From Streptomyces flavofungini (GTDB taxonomy: Bacteria > Actinomycetota > Actinomycetes > Streptomycetales > Streptomycetaceae), in contig NZ_CP128846.1 of NCBI RefSeq assembly GCF_030388665.1, forward strand, positions 4,414,501 through 4,478,500: a stretch of 64,000 bases of DNA, given 5' to 3'. This document shows, piece after piece, positions 1 through 10,646 of the stretch. A model generated the notes under the pieces. That model searched no databases, was not told where the DNA came from, and saw nothing but the letters and a program-made list of their open reading frames with translations. Every line of letters begins with the position of its first letter. Position 1 is the first letter of the stretch. A program made the position numbers and the translations under genes.

Positions 1-725
1 ACGTACGCGCGCACCCCGTCGGGGCCGATGACGCGCCCGTGGCCGGGCACGATGTGCTCGGCGTCGAGGGCGAGCACCGCCTCCGCGGCCCGGACGACCT
101 CGGCGAGCGGCCCCTCCCAGTGCACGGGGTGGTCGCCCTCGAAGATGACGTCGCCCGCCATCACGACGCCCTGCCCCGGCAGATGCGCGACCAGGTCCCC
201 GGCCGTGTGCGCCGGACCCACTTCGAGGAGGCGCACTTCGATGTCCCCGACGTGGAAGTCGTAGGAGCCGTTGAAGGTGACGGTGGGCGGGACCACGGTG
301 ATGCCGGTGTAGTCGTACGCCCCGAAGCGTTCGCGCGCGTACCAGCCGAGCGGGTTGTCGGGCTCGCTCGCGTGCACCAGGTACTGCATCTGCTGCGGGG
401 TGATCTCGCGGCAGTGGCGTTCGAGGCTCGCCTGGGAGCTGATGATCTCGGCGCCGGGGAAGAAGGCGTTGCCGAAGCAGTGGTCGCCGTTGGCATGGGT
501 GTTGACGATCGTGCGGACCCGGGCGCCCGCGGGCAGGGCGCGGTCGGCGGCGGCGATGAGCGCGCGGGTCATGCGCTCGTCGTACGGGGTGTCGATGAGC
601 GCGGTGTCGTCGCCCGAGGAGATGAGCAGGCAGTTGGCGAGGCCCCAGGAGCCCGCGGCGCCGCGCGGCGCCCAGAGATACAGTCCGTCGCCGCTCAGGG
701 CGGTGAGGTCCACAGGAAGGTCCAT
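1..725 (-). CDS. MBL-fold metallo-hydrolase, C-terminus cut by window edge
   Basis: I read this on the minus strand from an ATG at 725; it runs off the left edge with no stop, so about 241 residues are visible. The metal-binding loop is THANGDHCFG (about residues 76-85), a variant of the HxHxDH motif in which the second His is replaced by Asn. Later landmarks of the fold follow: PAHTAGD, GDVIFEGDHPVHWEG and VPGHG. The family hydrolyses thioesters, lactones or related substrates with one or two zinc ions. No signal peptide is visible, so it is probably cytoplasmic. The Asn in the first metal motif is shared by a subgroup of these proteins and need not mean loss of activity. The substrate is unknown. 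Confidence 0.85.
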   Translation of the reverse strand, partial: MDLPVDLTALSGDGLYLWAPRGAAGSWGLANCLLISSGDDTALIDTPYDERMTRALIAAADRALPAGARVRTIVNTHANGDHCFGNAFFPGAEIISSQASLERHCREITPQQMQYLVHASEPDNPLGWYARERFGAYDYTGITVVPPTVTFNGSYDFHVGDIEVRLLEVGPAHTAGDLVAHLPGQGVVMAGDVIFEGDHPVHWEGPLAEVVRAAEAVLALDAEHIVPGHGRVIGPDGVRAY

Positions 726-1068
726 GGACGTATTTTCGTCGGGAGTCGGGGGTTCCCCCGCTGTGGGGATGGCCACACCGGGCACTCGGTCGGCACGGAG
801 CCGGAACACAGTCGGAACGGAGCCAGAACGGAGCCAGATTTGATTTAATTTTGAATTATTGGTTCGTCATCGCAGGAGATAAACCCGCCATTGATATCAG
901 TTGTCTCGTTGACAAGGATGACGAGACACGAAGGATGACAGCTCACGAAGGATGACGGCCCAGGCTCACAACTCGCGGGTCCCCGCCCGCGGGTGACGGC
1001 TCGTCGGTGACACCCGCCCGCGGCCTCCGTCATTCGCGCGAACACTGCAATCCGAGCAGGGGGAGCAT
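726..1068. other. Divergent intergenic region with AT-rich patch
   Basis: This is the promoter region between the MBL-fold gene (leftward) and the LuxR-type gene (rightward). It holds an AT-rich patch at about 838-895, unusual in this high-GC sequence. It also has two near-identical copies of CACGAAGGATGAC at about 929-956 and repeated GGAACGGAGCCA-like words at about 795-838. I see no gene. The direct repeats could be regulator sites, but that is inference. Confidence 0.4.
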
Positions 1069-2148
1069 GTGCAGGACGTAGCGACGCAGGCAGCCCCCAC
1101 CCTCCGCGGCGGGCCGCAGCACACGGCCGGGATCCGGCTGACCGGGCCCGCCCCGACCGGGGAGCCCGCCGCCCGCCACCACGTGCCGCACGAGCCCGTG
1201 GACGTGTGCGAGGCAGGCCGGGCGCTGTACCTGCGCGCCCTTCAGGAACGCCGGGTTCCCGCCAAAGCCGCCGCCGCGACCCCGTGCCTCATCGACACCG
1301 GGCTCCTCCACCCCGACCCCGACGACGCCGGCTGGCTGCGCCCCACCCCGGCCGCGGTCGCCCTCCCCCGGCTCCTGGAGGACATCGAGGGCCGCGTCGC
1401 CCGCCAGCGCGGCCGGGCGACCCGGCTCGCCGCCTCCTTCGAGCCGTTCCTGCGGCTCGGCGCCGACCGGGCACCGGCCCCCGCGGCGTCGCCGGTCACC
1501 GTGCTCAAGGGCGTCCCGCGCATCCGGCTCGCCGTCCGGCAGGCGATGGCCGCCGCGTCCGAGGAGATCCTCGGCATCCAGCCCGCCGACTCCAGGCCGC
1601 GGCTCCTTCCGCACAACGAGCCCTGGCGCCTCGCGGAGTTCGCCGAGCGCGGCGGGCGCGTGCGGGTGCTCTCGCTGCCGCGCACGGCCGACGACGCGCT
1701 GCCCGGACTGCGGCAGCCCGGACCCGCGCGGCCCACCGGCCGTGAGGTCCGCGCGCTCGACGAACTCCCGCCCTGCCTCCTCGTCTTCGACCGGGACGTC
1801 GCCTTCATCCCCGCCGTCGAGGACGGCTCGGTCGCCTTCGAGCTGCGCTCCACCGCCCTCGTCAGCTATCTCTCGACGGCCTTCGACATCCTGTGGCGCC
1901 TGGCCACGCCCCTGTACCGCGACGAGAACCCGCCCCCGCCCACACAGGACGTCAGCGACGTCCAGCGCGCCATCGCGCACCTCCTCACCGAGGGCCACAC
2001 CGACGCGGAGGTCGCCCGGCACCTGGACATGAACGTCCGCACGGTCCGGCTGCACGTGGCCAGGCTCGCCACCCTCCTCGGCAGCCGCAGCCGCACCCAA
2101 CTCGGCTATCTCATCGGCCGCTCGGGCCTGGTCGAGCACCACCAGTAG
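1069..2148 (+). CDS. TrmB/LuxR-type transcriptional regulator
   Basis: A 359-residue regulator read from a GTG at 1069 with a strong ribosome site (GGGGGAG) just upstream. The N-terminal third resembles a winged-helix region that reads TrmB-like. The middle (about 150-285) is a sensor region with the Streptomyces pattern ending in DILWRLATPLY. The C-terminal 60 residues form a LuxR/GerE helix-turn-helix, with TDAEVARHLDMNVRTVRLHV as the recognition segment. It probably binds DNA as a dimer. No phospho-acceptor domain is seen, so it is not a classical response regulator. It is followed directly by the tail of a paralogue, and it may control the divergent MBL-fold gene; both its ligand and its targets are unknown. 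Confidence 0.8.
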   Translation: MQDVATQAAPTLRGGPQHTAGIRLTGPAPTGEPAARHHVPHEPVDVCEAGRALYLRALQERRVPAKAAAATPCLIDTGLLHPDPDDAGWLRPTPAAVALPRLLEDIEGRVARQRGRATRLAASFEPFLRLGADRAPAPAASPVTVLKGVPRIRLAVRQAMAAASEEILGIQPADSRPRLLPHNEPWRLAEFAERGGRVRVLSLPRTADDALPGLRQPGPARPTGREVRALDELPPCLLVFDRDVAFIPAVEDGSVAFELRSTALVSYLSTAFDILWRLATPLYRDENPPPPTQDVSDVQRAIAHLLTEGHTDAEVARHLDMNVRTVRLHVARLATLLGSRSRTQLGYLIGRSGLVEHHQ

Positions 2149-2464
2149 GCGCCCCGCGCCCGCCGTCGTCGGCTGTCTGGTCGCGCTCTTCGAGAGGCTG
2201 TGGCGCCTCGCCACGCCGATGTTCCCGCACCCGGCGGCGCCGCAGCCCGCCAGGGACGGCGTCACCGCCCGGCAGCGGGCCATCGCCGAACTCCTCGTCG
2301 AGGGCCTGACGGACGCCGAGATCGCCGACCGGCTCGGCATGAACGTGCGGACCGTACGCGTCCGCATCGCGAAGCTCACCAGCACCTTGGGCAGCAGCAA
2401 CCGCACGCAACTCGGATTCCTCATCAGTCGCTCAGGAATCCTGCGACCCGGACACCCCATGTGA
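2149..2464 (+). pseudogene. 5'-deleted paralogue of the preceding LuxR-type regulator
   Basis: Directly after the stop of the previous gene, in another frame, the sequence encodes only the last ~100 residues of a second regulator of the same family. The segment LFERLWRLATPMF matches DILWRLATPLY of the upstream protein, and the helix-turn-helix TDAEIADRLGMNVRTVRVRI aligns along its length, ending SRTQLG/NRTQLG and then (G/S)RSG. The sensor and N-terminal parts are missing and there is no ribosome site. An 81-residue product could start at the ATG at 2219, a bare DNA-binding domain. I regard it as the stump of a tandem duplication partly removed by deletion. Confidence 0.75.
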
Positions 2465-2709
2465 ATCACGATCGTCCGTATTTGCTGCCACTTGCACCCA
2501 CCTCCGCCCCTTGCACCGCAACAAGTTGACGGTAGCGGAGCGTGGGCGGGCCGTTGCATCGTGGTGACGGCGGCAGGGAGCGGCCAGAGCCCTCTCAGGT
2601 ACTGGAACCGACCGCTTCCCGCAGCCGAGTGACTCTGTCGTGGTCTCCCCCCGCAGGGTCACGCTTCCCTAAGGGGTTGCCCCGGTCCGGCTACGCCCCG
2701 TGGCCGACC

Positions 2710-2743
2710 GGGGCGCTCGCACTTCGGGGGGAGTGAGCGCCCC
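2710..2743. terminator. Hairpin between convergent units
   Basis: A perfect 9-bp stem (GGGGCGCTC / GAGCGCCCC) with a 16-nt loop lies downstream of the LuxR-type remnant and just past the stop of the leftward gene at 2771. It fits a bidirectional terminator. The 245 bases from 2465 to 2709 hold nothing else I can support. Confidence 0.5.
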
Positions 2744-2770
2744 GTCCCACGGGCAGCCCGGGCGGGCTGC

Positions 2771-3289
2771 TCAGGCGTGGGCCGCGTTGTCGTCGGCCCA
2801 CTCCTGCAGCAGTCGCTCCCGCTCGTCCCTGCGGGGCGAGCCGCCCTCGTGCGCGCGGCCCCACGCGGCCATCGCGGCCAGCGTGGTCATGAGCGTGGCG
2901 GCGCCCTCGGTGAGGCGGGCGAGCAGGGCGCGCGAGAGGTCGTACTCCTTCTGGGAGTAGCCCGCGGCCGCGGCGACGTACGCCGTCAACTCGATCTCCT
3001 CGTCGGCCGTTGCGACGCACACCGTCATCGTCGGCGCGTCGTCACCGCCGCCGAGGCCCATCGTGAGCGCCATGTCGACGACGGCGCCCACCTGCCGCTT
3101 GAGGGAGCGCACGGGCACGTCCTCGACGGTGAGCTCCTGGACGTCGTCCCACAGCCACAGGCCGGACTGGCCGTGCCCGATGCCGGCGATGCCCTCGGGC
3201 GTCAGGCGCACACCGGGGGCGAGCCCGGCCGGTTTCGAACCCACGTACACATCGCCCTCGGCGATCCAGAACAGCCCCACCATGGCCAT
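2771..3289 (-). CDS. Conserved hypothetical protein downstream of hspR
   Basis: A 172-residue cytoplasmic protein of unknown function, read from the ATG at 3289 with a GGGGGAG ribosome site upstream. The first half is beta-rich (VGLFWIAEGDVYVGSKPAG, then LWLWDDVQELTVEDV), a PH-like or SH3-like pattern. It is followed by a short helix-rich tail with charged residues. There are no catalytic motifs, Cys pairs or membrane segments. It lies in the same orientation as the dnaK operon but is separated from hspR by about 200 bases containing a strong terminator, so it is probably transcribed on its own. Function is not assigned. Confidence 0.7.
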   Translation of the reverse strand: MAMVGLFWIAEGDVYVGSKPAGLAPGVRLTPEGIAGIGHGQSGLWLWDDVQELTVEDVPVRSLKRQVGAVVDMALTMGLGGGDDAPTMTVCVATADEEIELTAYVAAAAGYSQKEYDLSRALLARLTEGAATLMTTLAAMAAWGRAHEGGSPRRDERERLLQEWADDNAAHA

Positions 3290-3428
3290 GGTCTTCCAGC
3301 TCCCCCTGTGCCGAGCACAGCGCTTGATTCGATCGCGCGGTCGGGTGAGACGGGCTGGTCAGGGGCGCCCCGCGCCCGGCCCGCGGTCCTCGCGCCGCGC
3401 TCTGCCCACTATAAGGAGGCACGCGAGA

Positions 3429-3460
3429 GGGCCGGGAGTTCCCGAGGGAGCTCCCGGCCC
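3429..3460 (-). terminator. Terminator of the dnaK operon
   Basis: A perfect 10-bp stem, GGGCCGGGAG / CTCCCGGCCC, with a 12-nt loop, lies 32 bases beyond the hspR stop on the minus strand. There is no U-run, as is common for terminators in high-GC actinomycetes. Confidence 0.65.
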
Positions 3461-3491
3461 CGACAGAGCACGGTGCGCACGCCGGCGCGCG

Positions 3492-3947
3492 TCACGCCTC
3501 CGGCGACCTCTTCGGCCGCCACACCACGAGCGCGCTGGTCTGCTGGACGTCCTGGTACGGCACGAGGTCACGGCGGTAGGAGGCGTGCACCGCGGCCTCG
3601 CGCTGCTGCATCGCCGCCGTGGCGCCCTCGACGGCCGCCGACAGCTCGGCCACCCGGGACTGCAGCGCCGCGACCTGGTTCTCCAGCTCGATGATGCGCT
3701 TGATGCCCGCGAGGTTGATGCCCTCTTCCTGCGACAACTGCTGGACGGTGCGCAGCAGTTCGATGTCGCGGGCGGAGTACCTGCGGCCCCGGCCCGCGGT
3801 GCGGTCGGGCGAGACCAGGCCCAGGCGGTCGTACTGCCTGAGGGTCTGCGGGTGCAGGCCGGAGAGCTGGGCCGCCACCGAGATGACGTACACCGGGGTC
3901 TCGTCCGTCAGTTGATACGGGTTGCGTCGGCGGCCGTCCCGCTCCAT
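3492..3947 (-). CDS. hspR: Heat-shock repressor HspR
   Basis: A 151-residue MerR-type regulator. The winged helix (about 18-88) contains VISVAAQLSGLHPQTLRQYD, then RLGLVSPDRTAGRGRRYS and an LSQEEGINLAGIKRIIEL segment. A coiled-coil dimerisation helix follows (about 88-115). HspR represses the dnaK operon by binding HAIR inverted repeats and uses DnaK as co-repressor; two matching sites lie upstream of dnaK here (7866-7886 and 7918-7938). It is the last gene of the operon, with four bases between the dnaJ stop and its start, so it is probably co-transcribed and autoregulated. Confidence 0.97.
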   Translation of the reverse strand: MERDGRRRNPYQLTDETPVYVISVAAQLSGLHPQTLRQYDRLGLVSPDRTAGRGRRYSARDIELLRTVQQLSQEEGINLAGIKRIIELENQVAALQSRVAELSAAVEGATAAMQQREAAVHASYRRDLVPYQDVQQTSALVVWRPKRSPEA

Positions 3948-3951
3948 GAGG

Positions 3952-5148
3952 TCACGCTCCCTTCGCGGCCTTGAACAGTTCTGCCCGCGGATCGGTGTCC
4001 GCAGTCGCCTTCCGGTACGCCTCCAGCGCTTCCTGCGCCGCGGGCGTCAGCTGGGTCGGCACGGCGACCTCGACGGTCACCAGGAGGTCCCCTCGGGTGC
4101 CGTCCTTGCGGACCGCGCCCTTGCCGCGGGCGCGCATGGTGCGGCCGTTGGGCGTGCCGGGGGGCAGCTTCAGGGTGACGGGCGGGCCGCCGAGCGTCGG
4201 CACCTTGACCTCGCCGCCGAGCGCCGCTTCCGCGTACGTCACCGGCACGGTCACCGTCAGGTTGTCGCCCTTGCGGCCGAAGACCGGGTGGGCGTCCACG
4301 TGGACGACCACGTACAGATCACCGGCGGGGCCGCCGCGCTCGCCCGGGGCGCCCTTGCCGCGCAGGCGGATGCGCTGGCCGTCGCTGACGCCCGGCGGGA
4401 TGCGGACCTGCATGGTCCGCGAGGACTTGGCGCGGCCGCTGCCGTGGCAGACCTCGCAGGGGTCCTGCGCGATCAGGCCGCGGCCCTTGCAGTCCACGCA
4501 CGGGTCGGTCAGCGAGAAGCCGCCACCGCCGCCGCGCGAGACCTGTCCCGTGCCCACGCACGTCGGGCAGACGCGCGGGGTGCCGTTCTTGTCGCCCGTG
4601 CCCGAGCAGGCCTTGCACGGGGCCTGGGAGGACATGCGCAGCGGAACCGTCGCGCCGTCCACCGCCTCCGTGAAGCTCAGCGTGACCTCGGACTCGATGT
4701 CCTGGCCGCGGCGCGGCTGGGTCCGCGTGCCCGCGGTCGCGCCGCCGCGGTTGAACAAGCCCCCGAAGACGTCACCGAGGCCGCCCCCGAATCCGCCGGC
4801 GCCCGTCGTCCCGCCCCCACCAGGGGCGCCGCCTCCGAAGAGGTCGCCCAGGTCGAAGTTGAACGATCCGCCGCCGGGGCCTCCGGGGCCCGGCCTGAAT
4901 CCTCCGCCGTTGCCGAAGAGCGCGCGGGCCTCGTCGTACTCCTTGCGCTTCTTGGGGTCGCCGAGGACGTCGTTCGCCTCGGAGATCTCCTTGAAGCGCT
5001 CCTCGGCCTTGGCGTTGCCCTTGTTGGCGTCCGGGTGGTTCTCGCGAGCCAGCTTCCGGTACGCCTTCTTGATCTCGGCTTCGGTGGCGTCCTTGGGGAC
5101 GCCGAGGACCTTGTAGTAGTCCTTCTCGATGAAGTCCTTGGTGCTCAT
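3952..5148 (-). CDS. dnaJ: Molecular chaperone DnaJ
   Basis: A 398-residue type I DnaJ. The J domain (about 9-75) carries the HPD motif in ENHPDAN. A Gly/Phe/Gly-rich linker follows (about 75-160). Then come the zinc-finger repeats CKACSGTG, CPTCVGTG, CVDCKGRG and CEVCHGSG (about 178-245) and the two C-terminal substrate-binding domains. It stimulates the ATPase of DnaK and delivers unfolded clients. It sits between grpE and hspR in the same operon. The J domain has extra spacing typical of the actinobacterial DnaJ1, starting MSTKDFIEKDYYKVLG. Confidence 0.97.
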   Translation of the reverse strand: MSTKDFIEKDYYKVLGVPKDATEAEIKKAYRKLARENHPDANKGNAKAEERFKEISEANDVLGDPKKRKEYDEARALFGNGGGFRPGPGGPGGGSFNFDLGDLFGGGAPGGGGTTGAGGFGGGLGDVFGGLFNRGGATAGTRTQPRRGQDIESEVTLSFTEAVDGATVPLRMSSQAPCKACSGTGDKNGTPRVCPTCVGTGQVSRGGGGGFSLTDPCVDCKGRGLIAQDPCEVCHGSGRAKSSRTMQVRIPPGVSDGQRIRLRGKGAPGERGGPAGDLYVVVHVDAHPVFGRKGDNLTVTVPVTYAEAALGGEVKVPTLGGPPVTLKLPPGTPNGRTMRARGKGAVRKDGTRGDLLVTVEVAVPTQLTPAAQEALEAYRKATADTDPRAELFKAAKGA

Positions 5149-5232
5149 CCCCGACGTCCCTCCTTCCCTGTCATCCGGCGGGCCCCGGCGCCGAGGTCGC
5201 CCTCGGCGCCGAAGCCGCCGTCCGTGTCGGCG

Positions 5233-5972
5233 TCAGCCCTCGTCCGGGCCACCGCTCTCCTTGCCCTTGGCGTCCGTGGTGTCCGCGGCGCCGTCGGCCT
5301 TGCCCTCCACGTCCGCGGACGCGCTGTCGTCGCCCTCGGCCGCGCCGGACTCCGCCGTCTCCGGCTTCACCGTCTGCGCGCCGGGCTGCGGCTCGGCCAC
5401 CGCCACGCGCGCGGGGCGCACGACGCGCTCGCCGATGCGATACCCCGGCTGGAGGATCGCGACGCACGTCGTCTCCGTGACGTCCGGTGCGTAGCTGTGC
5501 ATCAGCGCTTCGTGGATCGTCGGGTCGAAGGGCTCGCCCTCCTTGCCGAACTGCTGCAGACCCATCTTGGCGACGACGGTCTCCAGCGCCTCGGCGACGG
5601 ACTTGAAGCCGCCGACGAGTTCGCCGTGTTCCCTCGCCCGGCCGATGTCGTCGAGCGTGGGGAGCAGTTCCGTCAGGAGGTTCGCCGCGGCGATCTCCTT
5701 GACCGTCACCTTGTCCCGCTCCACCCGGCGGCGGTAGTTCTGATACTCGGCCTGCAGCCGCTGGAGATCCGCGGTGCGCTCGGTGAGCGCGGTGCGGACC
5801 TGGTCCAGCTGGGCGGTCAGGCCCGCGATCTGGCTTGCGTCCCCGGCCGGGGCCGCCGGGCCCTCCTCGGTGGAGGGCCCGTCGGCCTGCGGCGCCTTCT
5901 CTTCAGGGGTGGCGCCGGAGGGGACGTCGGGCTGCTCGGCGTTCTCGCCGAAGCCCGGGGTCTCCTCCGTCA

Positions 5973-5973
<1 letters not shown>
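5233..5973 (-). CDS. grpE: Nucleotide exchange factor GrpE
   Basis: A 246-residue GrpE. The N-terminal 70 residues are acidic and low in complexity. A long helix then forms the dimer stalk (about 70-130, including RRRVERDKVTVKE), followed by the beta domain with the signature LEQFGKEGEPFDP-like segment (here LQQFGKEGEPFDPTIHEAL). It releases ADP from DnaK. The start overlaps the dnaK stop by one base (ATGA), so the two are translationally coupled. The C-terminal tail is unusually long and disordered, as in other streptomycetes. Confidence 0.96.
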
Positions 5974-7913
<1,940 letters not shown>

Positions 7914-7917
7914 CAGA

Positions 7918-7938
7918 CCTGAGCCGGGGCGACTCAAC
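7918..7938. promoter_or_regulatory. Second, weaker HAIR element
   Basis: CCTGAGC, seven bases, then ACTCAAC. Spacing is as in HAIR with three mismatches to the consensus. It lies just upstream of the predicted -35 box. Streptomyces dnaK regions are known to carry more than one HAIR repeat. Confidence 0.6.
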
Positions 7939-8200
7939 TCTTATCTTCCGCTTACGCGCAACCCGGGGGCTCGTGCGGGGAGACGCCGCACAGGGCGGCC
8001 GCGGTTGCCCGGCGAACCCACGCGGCCGTACGGAAAGGTCACCGCCCGAGGCGCGCGGCAAGGGCAGCCTGAGCGACGCAGATCACCGCCTGGCTGGCTA
8101 CAGTGCGGCGATGTAAGTGGGTAGTCTCAGACGGACTGCATAAGTTACCGCTTAGTAATACGTTGGATTGCCCACCCTCGCAGGCCCGAGGAGCCCCGAA

Positions 8201-10468
8201 ATGCAACTCGCCGCGATCATCGTGTCGCTGGTCCTCATCGCAGTCGGCGTCGCCCTGTTCGGCCGTGCCATCCTGCAGATCTACCAGTTCATGCGGCTCG
8301 GTCAGCCCGTGCCCGCGGGAACGAGGACCGACGCGCCCGCCGAGCGCACCCTCACGGTGGCCAAGGAGTTCCTCGGCCACACCCGCATGAACCGGTGGGG
8401 CGTCGTCGGTGTGGCGCACTGGTTCGTCGCGGTGGGCTTCTTCTCACTGCTCCTGACGATCGTCAACGCCGTCGGCCAGCTCTTCAAGGCCGACTGGATG
8501 CTGCCGATCATCGGTGACTGGGCGCCGTACAACATGTTCGTCGAGTTCCTCGGCACCATGACCGTGCTCGGCATCCTGACCCTGATCGTCGTCCGGCAGC
8601 TGAGCCGCCCCGACCGGCCGGGCCGCAAGTCCCGGTTCGCGGGCTCCAACACCGGTCAGGCCTACTTCGTCGAGACCGTCATCCTCATCGTCGGCGTCTG
8701 CATCTTCATGCTGCACGCCCTGGAGGGCGCCCAGCACCACGTGGACGGCTACGAGGCCTCGTTCTTCATCTCGTACCCGTTCGTCTCGTGGTTCGGGGGC
8801 ATGGACGTCTCCACGCTCCAGAACCTCACGTACTTCTTCGCCGGCCTGAAGATCGCGACCTCCTTCATCTGGATGATCACGGTCGCCCTGAAGACCGACA
8901 TGGGCGTCGCCTGGCACCGCTTCCTGGCCTTCCCCAACATCTGGTTCAAGCGCGAGGCCGACGGCTCCACCGCCCTCGGCGAGCTGCTTCCCATGACGTC
9001 CGGCGGCAAGGAGATCGACTGGGAGGACCCGGACGAGGACACCGTCTTCGGCGTCAGCCAGGTCGAGCAGTTCTCCTGGAAGGGCCTGCTCGACTTCTCC
9101 ACCTGCACCGAGTGCGGCCGCTGCCAGTCGCAGTGCCCCGCCTGGAACACCGGCAAGCCGCTCTCCCCGAAGCTGCTGATCATGTCGCTGCGGGACCACG
9201 CGCACGCCAAGGCGCCCTACCTGCTCGCGGGTGGCGGCAAGTCCATGGAGGGCGAGGAGAAGGCCTCGGCCGAGCAGCTCGCCGACGTCCCCGCCGCCGC
9301 CCTCGCCGAGGCCGAGCGCCCCCTCATCGGCACCCTCGAAGAGAACGGCGTCATCGACCCCGACGTCCTGTGGTCCTGCACCACCTGCGGCGCCTGCGTC
9401 GAGCAGTGCCCGGTGGACATCGAGCACATCGACCACATCGTCGACATGCGCCGCTACCAGGTCATGATCGAGTCCGCCTTCCCGTCCGAGGCGGGCACGA
9501 TGCTCAAGAACCTGGAGAAGAAGGGCAACCCCTGGGGCCTCGCCAAGAAGCAGCGCGTGGAGTGGACCAAGGAGGTCGACTTCGAGGTCCCGATCGTCGG
9601 CAAGGACGTCGAGGACCTCACCGAGGTCGACTACCTGTACTGGGTCGGCTGCGCGGGCGCCCTGGAGGACCGGGCCAAGAAGACCACCAAGGCCTTCGCG
9701 GAGCTCCTGCACATGGCGGGCGTCAAGTTCGCGATCATGGGCGGCGACGAGAAGTGCACCGGTGACTCGGCCCGCCGCCTCGGCAACGAGCCGCTGTTCC
9801 AGCAGCTGGGCGCCGAGAACGTCGCGATGCTGAACATGGCGTACGGCGAGGACGACGACGATCCGGAGACCAAGAAGCCGAAGTCGGCGAAGAAGATCGT
9901 CGCCACCTGCCCGCACTGCTTCAACACGATCGCCAACGAGTATCCGCAGCTCGGCGGCGAGTTCGAGGTCATCCACCACACGCAGCTGCTCCAGCACCTC
10001 ATCGACGAGGGCAAGCTGATCCCGGTCACGCCGGTCGAGGGCCTCATCACCTACCACGACCCCTGCTACCTGGGCCGTCACAACAAGGTCTACACGCCGC
10101 CGCGCGAGATCATGGACAAGGTCCCGGGCCTGCGCCAGCAGGAGATGCACCGCCACAAGGAGCGCGGCTTCTGCTGCGGTGCCGGCGGCGCGCGGATGTG
10201 GATGGAAGAGCGGATCGGCAAGCGCATCAACACGGAGCGCGTGGACGAGGCTCTCAGCCTCAACCCCGACATCGTGTCGACGGCCTGCCCGTTCTGCCTC
10301 GTGATGCTGACCGACTCCGTCAACGGCAAGAAGAACGATGGCAAGGCCAAGGAGTCGCTCCAGGTCGTGGACGTCGCCCAGCTCCTGCTCGACTCCGTGA
10401 AGACGCCGGTGGACCCGGCGGGCGAGGAGGAGTCGGCGGACGCGCCGGAACCGGAGCCGGTGAAGTAG
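8201..10468 (+). CDS. Membrane-anchored (Fe-S)-binding oxidoreductase with CCG domains
   Basis: I start it at the ATG at 8201 (GAGGAG upstream) rather than an upstream in-frame TTG; the product is 755 residues. The N-terminal ~240 residues contain about six hydrophobic segments, like the gamma subunit of nitrate reductase. Two 4Fe-4S motifs follow: CTECGRCQSQCP (about residue 303) and CTTCGACVEQCP (about 393). The C-terminal half has two cysteine-rich CCG-type domains, with CPHCFNTIANEYP, YHDPCYLGRHN and GFCCGAGGARMW, as in heterodisulfide reductase subunit D and glycolate oxidase iron-sulfur subunits. It probably moves electrons between the quinone pool and a soluble partner. It stands alone, so the partner is unknown. 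Confidence 0.88.
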   Translation: MQLAAIIVSLVLIAVGVALFGRAILQIYQFMRLGQPVPAGTRTDAPAERTLTVAKEFLGHTRMNRWGVVGVAHWFVAVGFFSLLLTIVNAVGQLFKADWMLPIIGDWAPYNMFVEFLGTMTVLGILTLIVVRQLSRPDRPGRKSRFAGSNTGQAYFVETVILIVGVCIFMLHALEGAQHHVDGYEASFFISYPFVSWFGGMDVSTLQNLTYFFAGLKIATSFIWMITVALKTDMGVAWHRFLAFPNIWFKREADGSTALGELLPMTSGGKEIDWEDPDEDTVFGVSQVEQFSWKGLLDFSTCTECGRCQSQCPAWNTGKPLSPKLLIMSLRDHAHAKAPYLLAGGGKSMEGEEKASAEQLADVPAAALAEAERPLIGTLEENGVIDPDVLWSCTTCGACVEQCPVDIEHIDHIVDMRRYQVMIESAFPSEAGTMLKNLEKKGNPWGLAKKQRVEWTKEVDFEVPIVGKDVEDLTEVDYLYWVGCAGALEDRAKKTTKAFAELLHMAGVKFAIMGGDEKCTGDSARRLGNEPLFQQLGAENVAMLNMAYGEDDDDPETKKPKSAKKIVATCPHCFNTIANEYPQLGGEFEVIHHTQLLQHLIDEGKLIPVTPVEGLITYHDPCYLGRHNKVYTPPREIMDKVPGLRQQEMHRHKERGFCCGAGGARMWMEERIGKRINTERVDEALSLNPDIVSTACPFCLVMLTDSVNGKKNDGKAKESLQVVDVAQLLLDSVKTPVDPAGEEESADAPEPEPVK

Positions 10469-10472
10469 CCAA

Positions 10473-10512
10473 CCAGGACAGGTTCTGTCCTGGACTCGGA
10501 CAGGTTCTGTCC
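10473..10512. repeat. Paired palindromes CCAGGACA-N5-TGTCCTGG
   Basis: The first copy (10473-10493) is a perfect 8-bp inverted repeat with loop GGTTC. The second (10498-10512) keeps the inner 5 bp and the same loop, 25 bases on. The same core with a longer stem occurs at 55684-55734. They lie three bases after a stop codon and probably help end transcription. Confidence 0.6.
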
Positions 10513-10527
10513 TGGACTGTGTGTGGG

Positions 10528-10565
10528 GAGGGGCCGGTTTCGCCTGGGGGCGGGACCGGCCCCTC
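10528..10565 (+). terminator. Terminator after the (Fe-S) gene
   Basis: A perfect 11-bp stem, GAGGGGCCGGT / ACCGGCCCCTC, with a 16-nt loop, lies 60 bases after the stop of the iron-sulfur gene and before the FG-GAP lipoprotein gene. Confidence 0.7.
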
Positions 10566-10646
10566 GTCGTTCGTGTAAACCTGTGGTGCGGCTGATGCTG
10601 TCGTGAGCATGAAGAAGCCATCGGGTGACGCAGGGGTGGGTGCGGC

